From: Cribrihabitans_A pelagius
GTDB taxonomy: Bacteria; Pseudomonadota; Alphaproteobacteria; Rhodobacterales; Rhodobacteraceae
NCBI RefSeq assembly: GCF_048820915.1
Contig: NZ_JBMERR010000019.1
Coordinates: 39,542-103,541 of the forward strand
Length of the DNA stretch: 64,000 nt
Direction: 5' to 3'
Shown: positions 25,693 to 34,185 of the stretch, piece after piece
Numbering within the stretch: position 1 is the stretch's first letter
How the letters are laid out: each line of letters begins with the position of its first letter
The notes under the pieces: generated by a model
What the model saw: the letters and a program-made list of their open reading frames with translations, nothing else
The model's database searches: none
Told to the model about the DNA's origin: nothing
Program-made: the position numbers and the translations under genes

Positions 25693-26478
25693 ATGCTGAA
25701 TTTTATACGCAAAGGCGCGGGCCGCCCGCTCCTCCTTGTGCACGGCCTTGGAGGTTCGTGGCGGTCTTGGACGACGATCCTTCCTGCTCTCTCCGAGACG
25801 CGCGAGGTCATTGCCCTTGATCTGCCTGGCCATGGCGCAACACCGGGGGATACCAGCAGCAGCACCTTCACGGGGCTCGCCGACAGCGTCGAGGCCTTCA
25901 TCGGCGAACAGGGGCTTGACGGCATTGACATCGTCGGCAGCTCGCTCGGCGCAAGGATCGTGCTCGAGATGGCGCGTCGCGGGAAAGTCGGCGCCACGAT
26001 CGCTCTCGATCCCGGCGGCTTCTGGCGGGGCTGGGAACGGACATACTTCCGCTCCACACTTTTGGCGTCGATCCGGCTCGTACGCGGTCTCGAGTCTGCA
26101 CTGCCGACCCTTTCCCGATCCGCTGTGACCCGTAGCATGCTCCTGGCGCAGCTGTCGGCACGTCCCTGGAAGCTGGAAGGTGACGTCGTGGCGACCGAAT
26201 TGAAGAGCTTTGCCGCGACCAAGACCTTCGACGCGCTTGTGCGCGACCTCGCAGCCGCCCCGGAGCAGGAGGGACCGGCGGCAGGGACATCCCGCCCCGT
26301 CGTCGTAGGATGGGGTCGGCAGGATCGTTTGTGTCTGCCACGACAGGCCGCCAGGGCGATGGAGGCGTTTCCATCCGCAAAGCTGCATTGGTTTGAAAAA
26401 TGCGGGCATTTTCCGATGTGGGATCAGCCGGCAGAAACCGCTCGGCTCATTCTCGACGAAACGGGCGCAACTTCGTGA
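25693..26478 (+). CDS. alpha/beta-fold hydrolase
   Basis: A 261-residue hydrolase with the oxyanion region VHGLGG (16-21) and nucleophile elbow G-S-S-L-G (Ser84). The acid/His part is near WGRQDRL and EKCGHFPM, completing a Ser-Asp-His triad. Substrate unknown. It is not a usual phage gene and sits alone between a terminator and a non-coding region, so it is probably cargo. ATG 25693 has an AGGCAAGGA ribosome site; an in-frame upstream ATG lacks one. Confidence 0.82.
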   Translation: MLNFIRKGAGRPLLLVHGLGGSWRSWTTILPALSETREVIALDLPGHGATPGDTSSSTFTGLADSVEAFIGEQGLDGIDIVGSSLGARIVLEMARRGKVGATIALDPGGFWRGWERTYFRSTLLASIRLVRGLESALPTLSRSAVTRSMLLAQLSARPWKLEGDVVATELKSFAATKTFDALVRDLAAAPEQEGPAAGTSRPVVVGWGRQDRLCLPRQAARAMEAFPSAKLHWFEKCGHFPMWDQPAETARLILDETGATS

Positions 26479-26935
26479 TTTGGCAGCGCCCCCACCGCTG
26501 AGATTTCCCGACAAACCGTCAAGCGCAATCACCTTCGTGAGACACTTTTCGATGAGACATCGGTGGGCGAGACGCGAGGCGCATCTTGGCCTATCAATCA
26601 CCGCATACTCGGGAGAGGAGCGCGCAGGCAGAGGCCGCGCGGCTGGCTTCCGGGGTCCAACCGGGATCCAACCGGGGTCCATCCCGCTAACCCACTGATT
26701 TCCGGTTCCTTCCTGGCGATATTCGTATGCTGGCGGGCGAAGCGCGCAATATCGCCAGCGACAGGGCCGGTTTTTTGGGAAGCCACCCTTAGCAGGCATC
26801 CACCCGCGACCCGCTGAAAACCGCAACAAAACAAACCTTTGGCATCGGACACACCCGGTGGCCGCTGGACCCCTCGCGGAGTCCAGGTTGGCAGCCGGTG
26901 TCCGGAGTCCAGCTGATTGAGGCGAACTGACCCGC
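26479..26935. other. 457-base non-coding region with short repeats
   Basis: Three 11-bp tandem units, CCGGGGTCCAA / CCGGGATCCAA / CCGGGGTCCAT, lie at 26649-26681. Near the methyltransferase start there are CTGGAC/GTCCAG dyads (26865-26886), a second GGAGTCCAG (26904-26912) and an imperfect GGACAC...GTGTCC dyad. These could be binding sites controlling the methyltransferase operon. No convincing gene is present. Confidence 0.5.
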
Positions 26936-28189
26936 ATGACCCTGAGCTTTGCCCCGGATGCGATCGAGATGTGGCCGCTGGCCAGGCTTCAGCCCTACGC
27001 GAAGAACGCCAAGGCGCATGGTGCGGACCAGGTCGCGAAGATTGCCGCGAGCATGGCGGAGTTCGGCTGGACCGTCCCTTGTCTGGTCGCCGATGACGGC
27101 GAGTTGATCGCGGGCCATGGCCGGGTGTTGGCGGCCACGCAGCTGGGGCTGACCGAGGCACCGGTGATCGTGCTGGGCCATTTGACCGAGACGCAACGCC
27201 GGGCGTACCGGATCGCGGACAACAAGCTGACGGAACTCGGCACATGGGATGAGGCGCTGCTGTCGGCCGAGCTGAACGACCTGCTGGCCGAGGATTTTGA
27301 CCTGTCGCTCATCGGATTCGACGATGCCGAGCTTGAGGCGCTGCTGGCCGGTGAGGTCGCCCCTGAAACCGCCTTCCGCGAGGGCGAGGACGATGTTCCC
27401 GAGGCCCCGGAAACCCCGATCAGCCGCCCCGGCGATCTCTGGGTGCTGGGCAAGCATCGGTTGCTCTGCGGGGATGCGACTGTGGCCACGGATGTCGAGC
27501 GACTGCTGGGTGATGTGACGCCGCTCCTGATGGTGACCGATCCACCCTATGGCGTCGAATATGATCCCGGCTGGCGCAACAAGGCGGGAGCGGCCGCAAC
27601 CAAACGCACCGGCAAGGTGCTGAATGACGACCGCGCGGATTGGCGCGAGGCCTGGGCGCTGTTCCCGGGCGATGTCGCCTATGTCTGGCACGGCGCGCTG
27701 CACGCAACGACGGTCGCGGAAAGCCTGGAAGCCTCCGGCTTCAACATCCGGTCCCAGATCATCTGGGCGAAGGATCGTCTGGTGCTGAGCCGCGGCGACT
27801 ATCACTGGCAGCACGAACCCTGCCTCTATGCCGTGAAGAAAACCGGCAAAGGCCATTGGGCAGGCGACCGAAAGCAGACCACGCTCTGGCAAATCGCCAA
27901 CAAGGATCAAGACGCTGAAACCGTCCACGGGACCCAGAAACCCGTCGATTGCATGCGCCGGCCGATCCTCAACAATTCCAGCCCGGGTCAGGCCGTCTAC
28001 GAGCCGTTCATGGGATCCGGCACCACGCTGATCGCAGCGGAAACCACAGGCCGCGTCTGCATCGGGATCGAACTGAACCCGGCCTATGTCGATGTCGCCG
28101 TGCAGCGCTGGCAGCAATTCTCCGGCCAAGAGGCCGTGCTGGACGGAACCGGCGAGAGCTTCGCCGATCTGACGGCCAACCCACGCTGA
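26936..28189 (+). CDS. ParB-domain DNA methyltransferase (beta class)
   Basis: A 417-residue fusion. Residues about 10-110 are a ParB/Srx-like nuclease domain (LQPYAKNAKAHG, then GELIAGHGRVLAA). A methyltransferase follows with motif IV DPPYGV (about 201) ahead of motif I FMGSGTT (about 357), the order of beta-class N6-adenine or N4-cytosine enzymes. Such enzymes modify phage DNA and can protect it from host restriction. The start is ATG 26936 after a weak GAGGCGAAC site. Confidence 0.9.
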   Translation: MTLSFAPDAIEMWPLARLQPYAKNAKAHGADQVAKIAASMAEFGWTVPCLVADDGELIAGHGRVLAATQLGLTEAPVIVLGHLTETQRRAYRIADNKLTELGTWDEALLSAELNDLLAEDFDLSLIGFDDAELEALLAGEVAPETAFREGEDDVPEAPETPISRPGDLWVLGKHRLLCGDATVATDVERLLGDVTPLLMVTDPPYGVEYDPGWRNKAGAAATKRTGKVLNDDRADWREAWALFPGDVAYVWHGALHATTVAESLEASGFNIRSQIIWAKDRLVLSRGDYHWQHEPCLYAVKKTGKGHWAGDRKQTTLWQIANKDQDAETVHGTQKPVDCMRRPILNNSSPGQAVYEPFMGSGTTLIAAETTGRVCIGIELNPAYVDVAVQRWQQFSGQEAVLDGTGESFADLTANPR

Positions 28190-28193
28190 GGCG

Positions 28194-29369
28194 ATGCATG
28201 ACCTGGCTTTACCTTCCTCCGGGCGCGCTTCCGGAGCCAGAGATCTGTTCGGCCTCTCGCTCTGCTCCGGCGCAGGCGGGCTCGACCTCGGGCTCACCAT
28301 CGCCATCCCCGGATATCGAACTGTGGGCCATGTCGAACGGGAAACCTACGCCGCGGCCATCCTCGTGGCACGGATGGAAGAGGCGGCCCTGGATCCAGCG
28401 CCTGTCTGGGACGACGTTGGAACCTTCGACGGCCGCCCATGGCGCGGCGCGGTGGACATCGTCACTGCGGGCTATCCGTGCCAGCCGTTCTCCGTCGCGG
28501 GCAAACGCAAAGGCGCAGACGACCCGCGCCACCTCTGGCCGCATGTCGCCAGGATCATTGAAGAGGTCCAGCCGCCCTTCGTCTTCCTCGAAAACGTCGC
28601 CCATCATCTCCGCCTCGGCTTCCCCGAAGTCGCCGGCGGATTGGTCGGCATGGGCTACAAGCTTGCGGCAGGCCTCTTTACGGCGGCGGAAGTCGGTGCG
28701 CCCCACAAACGGGAGCGCCTGTTCATCCTCGCGCACCGTGAGCATGACCAACTGGCCGACCCCGCGCGCCTGCTCCGGGACCCGCTCGAGCGGTGGGAAC
28801 CGGACCGAGATGCTGCGGCTTTGGCCGACACCCCGGGCGAGCGCGAACGAGAACCGGCAGACGAAACCGACGCCGTCGCAGGAAGCGGGCAAGCACGGGA
28901 TGAACCTGGCGACCTCGGCCGCCATGTGGCCGACCCCGCAGATCGACAGCTTTCGCAGCCGGGGCGGCGCCCGGAAACACGAGAAGGGCTTGGACGGCAT
29001 GGCGCGGGATTGGCCCACGCCGATGGCGACCGACGGGAACAAGCCGAGCGCGGGCAACCGCAAGTCCGCCGACCTGACCAGTGCCAGCCAGATGTGGATG
29101 ACGCCAACGGCGCGGGATCACAAGGACGGGGCCACGACACTGGCGAATACGCCCGTGAACGGCCTGCTTGGCCGCCAGGTCCTGGCGACGCCGACGGTTG
29201 GGCGCGATACCTCCGAGCAGCGCCGGACGCTGAACCCAGCATTCGTCGAGGCGCTGATGGGTTGGCCCACCGGGTGGACCGCCTTCGGCTCTGCGGCAAC
29301 GGCGTGGTCCCACTGGTTGCCGCGCATGCGCTCCGAACTCTCGCGGCTCAATTGCTGGCCGACGGATGA
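28194..29369 (+). CDS. DNA cytosine-5 methyltransferase
   Basis: A 391-residue m5C methyltransferase. Motif I LFSGAGG-like FGLSLCSGAGGLDLG, catalytic motif IV GYPCQPFSVAGKR (Cys about 95), motif VI ENVAHH and motif VIII KRERLFIL are present. The C-terminal motif X is DRLRLCGNGVVP. Between motifs VIII and X the protein has a long low-complexity, Arg/Asp-rich stretch with LADP/LADTP/VADP repeats, and here a different frame also reads like a conserved protein. It starts 4 bases after the ParB-methyltransferase stop. Confidence 0.88.
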   Translation: MHDLALPSSGRASGARDLFGLSLCSGAGGLDLGLTIAIPGYRTVGHVERETYAAAILVARMEEAALDPAPVWDDVGTFDGRPWRGAVDIVTAGYPCQPFSVAGKRKGADDPRHLWPHVARIIEEVQPPFVFLENVAHHLRLGFPEVAGGLVGMGYKLAAGLFTAAEVGAPHKRERLFILAHREHDQLADPARLLRDPLERWEPDRDAAALADTPGEREREPADETDAVAGSGQARDEPGDLGRHVADPADRQLSQPGRRPETREGLGRHGAGLAHADGDRREQAERGQPQVRRPDQCQPDVDDANGAGSQGRGHDTGEYARERPAWPPGPGDADGWARYLRAAPDAEPSIRRGADGLAHRVDRLRLCGNGVVPLVAAHALRTLAAQLLADG

Positions 29370-29385
29370 AGGAGAGCCAGCATGA
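28744..29385 (+). CDS. overlapping-frame WPTP-repeat protein within the cytosine methyltransferase gene
   Basis: A different frame inside the methyltransferase gene gives 213 residues from ATG 28744. It has WPTP at residues 4, 27, 62 and 90, WMTP at 118, and LNPAFVEALMGWPTGWT at about 163-179. I know this last motif from phage methyltransferase-associated proteins. It overlaps the next gene by 4 bases (ATGA). The ribosome site is weak, and the frame could instead be expressed by frameshifting from the methyltransferase. Both frames carry recognisable conserved signatures, so this may be real dual coding. Confidence 0.5.
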   Translation: MTNWPTPRACSGTRSSGGNRTEMLRLWPTPRASANENRQTKPTPSQEAGKHGMNLATSAAMWPTPQIDSFRSRGGARKHEKGLDGMARDWPTPMATDGNKPSAGNRKSADLTSASQMWMTPTARDHKDGATTLANTPVNGLLGRQVLATPTVGRDTSEQRRTLNPAFVEALMGWPTGWTAFGSAATAWSHWLPRMRSELSRLNCWPTDEGEPA

Positions 29386-29606
29386 AGCAATCACGCCTCA
29401 TGTCGCTGGTCGAAGCCGTCGCCAATGTTGCCGTCGGCTACGGCGTCGCGGTCATCACGCAGATCCTGATCTTTCCGATCTTCGGGCTGCACACGACGTT
29501 GGCGCAGAACCTGAAAATGGGCGCGATCTTCACGGTGGTCAGCATTGCGCGTTCGTTCGCCCTGCGGCGGGTGTTCGAGGCGATCCGCATGCGAGCAGCA
29601 GATTAA
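29382..29606 (+). CDS. DUF7220-type small membrane protein
   Basis: A 74-residue protein with two hydrophobic helices (VGYGVAVITQILIFPIFGL and MGAIFTVVSIARSFALRRV). Small two-helix proteins of this type commonly follow phage methyltransferase genes. Function unknown. The start ATG overlaps the previous frame's stop. Confidence 0.75.
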   Translation: MKQSRLMSLVEAVANVAVGYGVAVITQILIFPIFGLHTTLAQNLKMGAIFTVVSIARSFALRRVFEAIRMRAAD

Positions 29607-29620
29607 GCTCTTATGCGAGT

Positions 29621-30310
29621 TCACAACATGAAGCGAGGCAGGATCCATTCTGAATACCCATTCGACGCAGTGTTGAAGTCTTCAACTAGGACGTCCCGTT
29701 CGGGACCAAGGATTTTGTCCAGCTCACCTTGGATCGCGGCAGCATAATCGTTGCAGCAAGTCCATGCGCCAATAATCTGGTCGGCTGAAACGGATCCAAT
29801 AATCTGAACTTCCGCATCGGGATCTGTTGGTAAGAAAGACGGGATGCCGGTTTCTTCGCGATATGCCTGTCCCTTGAAGCGAGTGGGGGCCATTTTGTCT
29901 GAAAACATCTGCTCGAAAGCCCATGGGCCGCCAAGGAACCCACGGTGATCAAGCATTTCACGGGTAGCGGCGTTCCGAAAACAGAAACGGCAGTTGTGCG
30001 TCCAGAGTATACTTGGGTCTATGAAGAGCATGACCCACTCAGCTTGCTTGGAATCACGCGACTTGGCGGAGAAGATTTTTTGACTGGCACCGGAGATGCT
30101 GAATGACACCGCCTGATCACTTGCATCCAAGCGATGTTGTGCACCGGCATAGGCTGTAAACTCCGCGGGGTAGAGCATTTCTCGAGGCAGAATACCGTGC
30201 TGGACGATGTTGGACAGGTTCCTTGTCAAAGTGAAATGAAGCAGAAAGCGGATATCTCTGTGCCGTGCTGCATTCCTGATGCGCTGTGATACTGTTGCTC
30301 GAGATGACAA
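29621..30310 (-). CDS. DarT-like (DUF4433) ADP-ribosyltransferase, orphan
   Basis: A 229-residue protein resembling DarT toxins, which ADP-ribosylate thymidine in single-stranded DNA. It has an HFT motif (His25), VSFSISGAS after it, and MLFIDPSILW. AEVQIIGSV supplies a probable catalytic Glu167. The gene starts with TTG 30310, the only plausible start, with AGGA about 9 bases upstream. It is on the opposite strand and more AT-rich than its neighbours. DarT is normally paired with a DarG macrodomain antitoxin; none is encoded nearby. It may be a phage exclusion or defence factor. Confidence 0.75.
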   Translation of the reverse strand: MSSRATVSQRIRNAARHRDIRFLLHFTLTRNLSNIVQHGILPREMLYPAEFTAYAGAQHRLDASDQAVSFSISGASQKIFSAKSRDSKQAEWVMLFIDPSILWTHNCRFCFRNAATREMLDHRGFLGGPWAFEQMFSDKMAPTRFKGQAYREETGIPSFLPTDPDAEVQIIGSVSADQIIGAWTCCNDYAAAIQGELDKILGPERDVLVEDFNTASNGYSEWILPRFML

Positions 30311-30464
30311 TTTTTGCAGTCCTGTTTGTCTTCATTATTTGTAGGGCAGCTTTTCACCGGTCCCCAATGTCTGCTCTCGGCGACTCTTTCAGCAAGTATG
30401 AATAGCAGCAAGATACCACCGCCCCAAAGGGACGGCGGCAATCAGTTTGTTGAGGCCGTGAGCG

Positions 30465-30986
30465 TCAGGCGGCGGGCAGCTTGTAAACGCGGCCCCGATC
30501 CTCGACCTTCTCCGAGGTCACTTCGAGCCCGAGTTTCTTCTTGAGCGCACCGGACATCGCGCCGCGCACCGTGTGTGACTGCCATCCGGTCGCTGCCATG
30601 ATCTCTGCGATAGTCGCGCCGTCTGGTGCGCGCAACATCGCAATTAGAGTCGCCTGCTTGGTGCCTTCGCGTGGTTTGCGCGGCTTGGGTGCGGCATCCT
30701 CGGCTGGGCTGTCGGCAGCGTTGTCAGTCTCGATGCCAATGGCGGCGAGGCCTGTGTCGGTGGCGATCAGCGTCACGCCATGACCGTCGCCGGTCTCGCG
30801 CCAGACGGGCTCGCCGTTGCGCATATCGGCATCGACCTCTTCAAGGAAGCCTTTGGCGAGCATCGCGCTGACCACCTTGGTGGCAGCGCCGCCCCGCAGG
30901 CTGTCGGGCAACGGCAAGGCCAAATAGCCGTCGCGTTGGGATGCCGCGCTGAGAATGATGGCTTGGGTGTCGGTGAGTTTGGTCAT
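30465..30986 (-). CDS. DUF3489 winged-helix protein
   Basis: A 173-residue protein starting MTKLTDTQAIILSAASQR with GGAGGCAAC upstream. The C-terminal domain (KQATLIAMLRAPDGATIAEIMAATGWQSHTVRGAM) is the DUF3489 helix-turn-helix. A Pro/Lys linker separates it from the N-terminal half. It is often found in prophages, on the strand opposite to packaging genes; a regulatory role is inferred. Confidence 0.85.
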   Translation of the reverse strand: MTKLTDTQAIILSAASQRDGYLALPLPDSLRGGAATKVVSAMLAKGFLEEVDADMRNGEPVWRETGDGHGVTLIATDTGLAAIGIETDNAADSPAEDAAPKPRKPREGTKQATLIAMLRAPDGATIAEIMAATGWQSHTVRGAMSGALKKKLGLEVTSEKVEDRGRVYKLPAA

Positions 30987-31075
30987 GTTGCCTCCGGGTC
31001 TGAGCCGCGCGGAATGCTTGGCTTCTACCGAGGCGAGCCCGCCGCTTGGGCGGGCCGGGACCGACGCGCGATGGC

Positions 31076-31264
31076 TCAGTCGTCGCGCGCGATCAGGGCG
31101 AGGAGGACGGCCGCCATGCCGCCGAGATATTCGCTGCGGCGGAAGACGATCTCGTCGATCTCGCTCGCGGTTTTGATGCTCGGGTCGACCTGCAGGTCGT
31201 TGCCCATGTGTGGCATCAGGCGGGTGGCTTCGCGGTTGTAGCGCTCTGCAAGGGTGCTGGTCAT
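31076..31264 (-). CDS. small phage-associated protein
   Basis: A 62-residue helical protein (MTSTLAERYNREATRLMPHMGNDL...). It is the second gene of a short minus-strand operon, 5 bases after the stop of the preceding gene. No function recognised. The gap 30987-31075 shows nothing. Confidence 0.6.
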   Translation of the reverse strand: MTSTLAERYNREATRLMPHMGNDLQVDPSIKTASEIDEIVFRRSEYLGGMAAVLLALIARDD

Positions 31265-31269
31265 CGGGC

Positions 31270-31539
31270 TCACTCCGCGTATTCGCCTTCGCCAAAGGCG
31301 CTGTCGGTGATGCGCTTCAGGAGGCAGGCGTAGTGCTCGAGGCTGCCAACCGTGGCCCAGCCGATCTCGTCGGGATGGCAGTTGAAGTGATCGTCGCTGA
31401 GGCTCTGGAGCCGGGCGAGCATCTCGTCGATCTCGGCCTTCTTGCCGATGAAGGCGTTCAAAGCCGCCTCCTTGTTGCGGCGTACCTTCTCGGCGCGAAG
31501 TTCGTGGCGGGGCGTTGTCTGCGGGTTCAGGCGGGTCAT
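31270..31539 (-). CDS. small phage-associated protein
   Basis: An 89-residue protein, first gene of the minus-strand operon divergent from the terminase genes, with GGAGCC upstream of its ATG. It is helical, with conserved-looking HPDEIGWATVGSLEHYACLLKR. Function unknown. The 111-base gap 31540-31650 must hold promoters for both directions. Confidence 0.65.
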   Translation of the reverse strand: MTRLNPQTTPRHELRAEKVRRNKEAALNAFIGKKAEIDEMLARLQSLSDDHFNCHPDEIGWATVGSLEHYACLLKRITDSAFGEGEYAE

Positions 31540-31650
31540 CGTGGCGGCTCCGTGGTGAGTTGCATCGTTTTCGCAGGACCACGTTCGCTCTGGTGCGGAG
31601 GCTTATCAACTACATAAGCACATGATTTTGAATGATAATCGGAGCGCGTC

Positions 31651-32247
31651 ATGGAGGGTCTGAGCGAGCGCCAGTATGCCGCCCGCGTCGGCCTCTCACG
31701 CGGAGCAATCCAGAAGGCCAAGACCACGGGACGACTGGTTCTGCATTCCGATGGCAGCATCGACGCGGAGGCCAGTGATGCTTTGCGCGCGCAGGCGACC
31801 GATCCGTCGAAGACTCGCAAGGCGCCGAAGCCGAAGCTCAAGCCAGTCTCCGAGGCCGCGGTCTCGGCCGTGGGCGAAACGCTCCGCGAACAAGGGATGT
31901 CCGCACCGCCCGTCGGCAGCGGCACCACGTTCCTGCAGGCCAAGACGGCCAACGAGGTGCTGAAGGCGCAGGAGCGCCGGCTCCGGCTGCAGAAGCTCAA
32001 GGGCGAGTTGATCGACCGGGCCCGCGCGCTGTCGCTCGTGTTTCGGTTGGCGCGGCAGGAACGTGATGTCTGGGTCAATTGGCCCGCGCGGGCGGCGGCG
32101 CTGATGGCGGCTGAGCTCTCGGCCTCATGCAGCGAAGCGGTAGGCCAAGAAATCGTGATCGAGCCCGCCGCGATGCAAAAGGTTCTGGAGAAACATGTCC
32201 GTGCCCAGCTCGACGATCTTGCCGAGGTCAAACCCGATCTCCGATAA
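31651..32247 (+). CDS. terminase small subunit (Nu1-like)
   Basis: A 198-residue DNA-binding subunit of the packaging enzyme. The N-terminal helix-turn-helix (LSERQYAARVGLSRGAIQKAKTTGRL) is a Nu1/excisionase-type winged helix. The rest is helical and probably binds the large subunit. It overlaps the large subunit gene by 53 bases. Start ATG with CGGAG upstream. Confidence 0.85.
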   Translation: MEGLSERQYAARVGLSRGAIQKAKTTGRLVLHSDGSIDAEASDALRAQATDPSKTRKAPKPKLKPVSEAAVSAVGETLREQGMSAPPVGSGTTFLQAKTANEVLKAQERRLRLQKLKGELIDRARALSLVFRLARQERDVWVNWPARAAALMAAELSASCSEAVGQEIVIEPAAMQKVLEKHVRAQLDDLAEVKPDLR

Positions 32248-34183
32248 GGATTTCGAGGGTGCGGCTGAAATCTTGCGCGCCTGGGGCGCGGGCCTCACGC
32301 CGGATCCGGATCTGACCGTGTCCGAATGGGCCGATCGGCACCGGATGCTGTCTGGCCGCGCATCGGCCGAACCGGGCCGGTATCGCACGGCGAGGACGCC
32401 CTACATGGGCGAGATCATGGATCGGCTGTCGCCCGGTGATCCGACCCAACGGATCGTTTTCATGAAGGCCGCTCAGGTCGGCGCGACCGAAGCGGGAAAC
32501 AACTGGATCGGCTTCGCGATCCACCAGGCACCAGGGCCGATGCTCGCCGTCCAGCCCACGGTGGAATTGGCGAAACGGAACTCGCGGCAGCGGATCGATC
32601 CGCTGATTGACGAAAGCCCGGAGCTGCGGGAGCGGGTAAAGCCGGCACGCTCGCGCGACGCGGGCAATACCATGTTGTCCAAGGAATTCGCGGGCGGCAT
32701 CCTGATCATGACCGGGGCAAATTCGGCGGTAGGTCTCCGCTCGACCCCGGCGCGGTACATCTTCCTCGACGAGGTCGATGCTTATCCGGCCTCGGCCGAT
32801 GAGGAAGGCGATCCGGTGACGCTGGCGGAAGCGCGCTCGCTGACCTTCGCGCACCGGCGCAAGGTGTTCCTCGTCTCGACGCCGACGATCCGGGGGATGA
32901 GCCGGATCGAACGGGACTATGAGGCCAGCGATCAACGCCGGTTCTTCGTGCCGTGTCCGCATTGCGGTGCGATGCAGTGGCTGAAATTCGAACGGCTGCG
33001 CTGGGAAAGGGGCCAACCAGAAACAGCGGAATATCACTGCGAAGGCTGCGAGACTCCCATCGCCGAACACCACAAGACGGCGATGCTGGAAGCAGGCGAA
33101 TGGCGGCCGACCGCTACGGCCGCCGATCCCAATACCGTCGGCTACCACCTCTCGGCGCTCTATTCGCCCATCGGCTGGCTGAGCTGGGAGCGGATCGTGC
33201 GGGCCTGGGACGCGGCTCAAGGGTCGGATGAGGCGATCAAGGCGTTTCGCAACACGATCCTCGGCGAGACCTGGGTCGAGACCGGCGAAGCGCCGGACTG
33301 GCAGAGGCTCTATGACCAGCGCGAACGCTGGAAACCGGGCAATGTCCCTGCGGGCGGGCTGTTCCTGACCGCCGGGGCCGATGTGCAGAAGGACCGGATC
33401 GAGGTCGATGTCTGGGCCTGGGGTCGAGGGCTCGAAAGCTGGCTCGTCGATCATATCGTTATCGAAGGCGGGCCCGACCGGCATGAGGCTTGGGGCGAAC
33501 TCACGGAACTGCTCGGTCGCACTTGGCCGCATGAACGCGGCGCGCATCTGAAGATTGCGCGGCTTGCCATCGACACGGGCTACGAGGCCCCAGCGGTCTA
33601 TGGCTGGTCGCGGGCTCAAGGGTTCGCACAGGTCGCACCCGTGAAGGGCGTGGAAGGATTCAACCGGGCCAGCCCGGTGTCAGGGCCGACTTATGTGGAC
33701 GCGACCGAAGGTGGCAAACGTCTGCGGCGCGGCGCGCGGCTCTGGACCGTAGCGGTATCGACCTTCAAGGCCGAGACCTATCGCTTCCTGCGGCTGGAAC
33801 GGCCGACCGAGGAAGACATGGCCGCCGGGGCGACGTTCTCACCGGGCACGGTGCACCTGCCGCATTGGGTCGAGAACGAATGGCTCAAGCAGTTCGTGGC
33901 CGAACAGCTGGTGACGGTGCGCACAAAGCGCGGCTTTGCTCGGCTGGAATGGCAGAAGCTGCGCGAACGCAACGAAGCGCTGGATTGCCGGGTCTATGCC
34001 CGTGCCGCTGCCTGGATCGCGGGTGCGGATCGCTGGACGGACGAAAAATGGCGCGACCTTGAGGATCAGCTCGGGGTCGCTGACGCCTCTGCGGATCCCG
34101 CGGGGCAGATCAACAGGCAAACGCAGGCGTCGCAAGGCAAACGCCAATCCGACTGGCTCGGACGGCGTGGGGGATGGTTCTGA
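32195..34183 (+). CDS. terminase large subunit (lambda gpA-like)
   Basis: A 662-residue packaging ATPase and nuclease of the lambda gpA family. A variant Walker A is KAAQVGATE (about 91-99) and Walker B is YIFLDEVDAY (about 188-197). A CPHC / CEGC zinc site follows at about 254-290. The C-terminal nuclease has the conserved ADVQKDRIEVDVWAWG and IDTGYE motifs. It suggests cos-type packaging as in lambda; the cos site itself was not identified. Confidence 0.95.
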   Translation: MSVPSSTILPRSNPISDKDFEGAAEILRAWGAGLTPDPDLTVSEWADRHRMLSGRASAEPGRYRTARTPYMGEIMDRLSPGDPTQRIVFMKAAQVGATEAGNNWIGFAIHQAPGPMLAVQPTVELAKRNSRQRIDPLIDESPELRERVKPARSRDAGNTMLSKEFAGGILIMTGANSAVGLRSTPARYIFLDEVDAYPASADEEGDPVTLAEARSLTFAHRRKVFLVSTPTIRGMSRIERDYEASDQRRFFVPCPHCGAMQWLKFERLRWERGQPETAEYHCEGCETPIAEHHKTAMLEAGEWRPTATAADPNTVGYHLSALYSPIGWLSWERIVRAWDAAQGSDEAIKAFRNTILGETWVETGEAPDWQRLYDQRERWKPGNVPAGGLFLTAGADVQKDRIEVDVWAWGRGLESWLVDHIVIEGGPDRHEAWGELTELLGRTWPHERGAHLKIARLAIDTGYEAPAVYGWSRAQGFAQVAPVKGVEGFNRASPVSGPTYVDATEGGKRLRRGARLWTVAVSTFKAETYRFLRLERPTEEDMAAGATFSPGTVHLPHWVENEWLKQFVAEQLVTVRTKRGFARLEWQKLRERNEALDCRVYARAAAWIAGADRWTDEKWRDLEDQLGVADASADPAGQINRQTQASQGKRQSDWLGRRGGWF

Positions 34184-34185
34184 AG

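Noticed and set aside
29382..30986. DarG antitoxin for the DarT-like gene
   Set aside because: Neither neighbour has a macrodomain; one is a two-helix membrane protein and the other a DUF3489 winged-helix protein.
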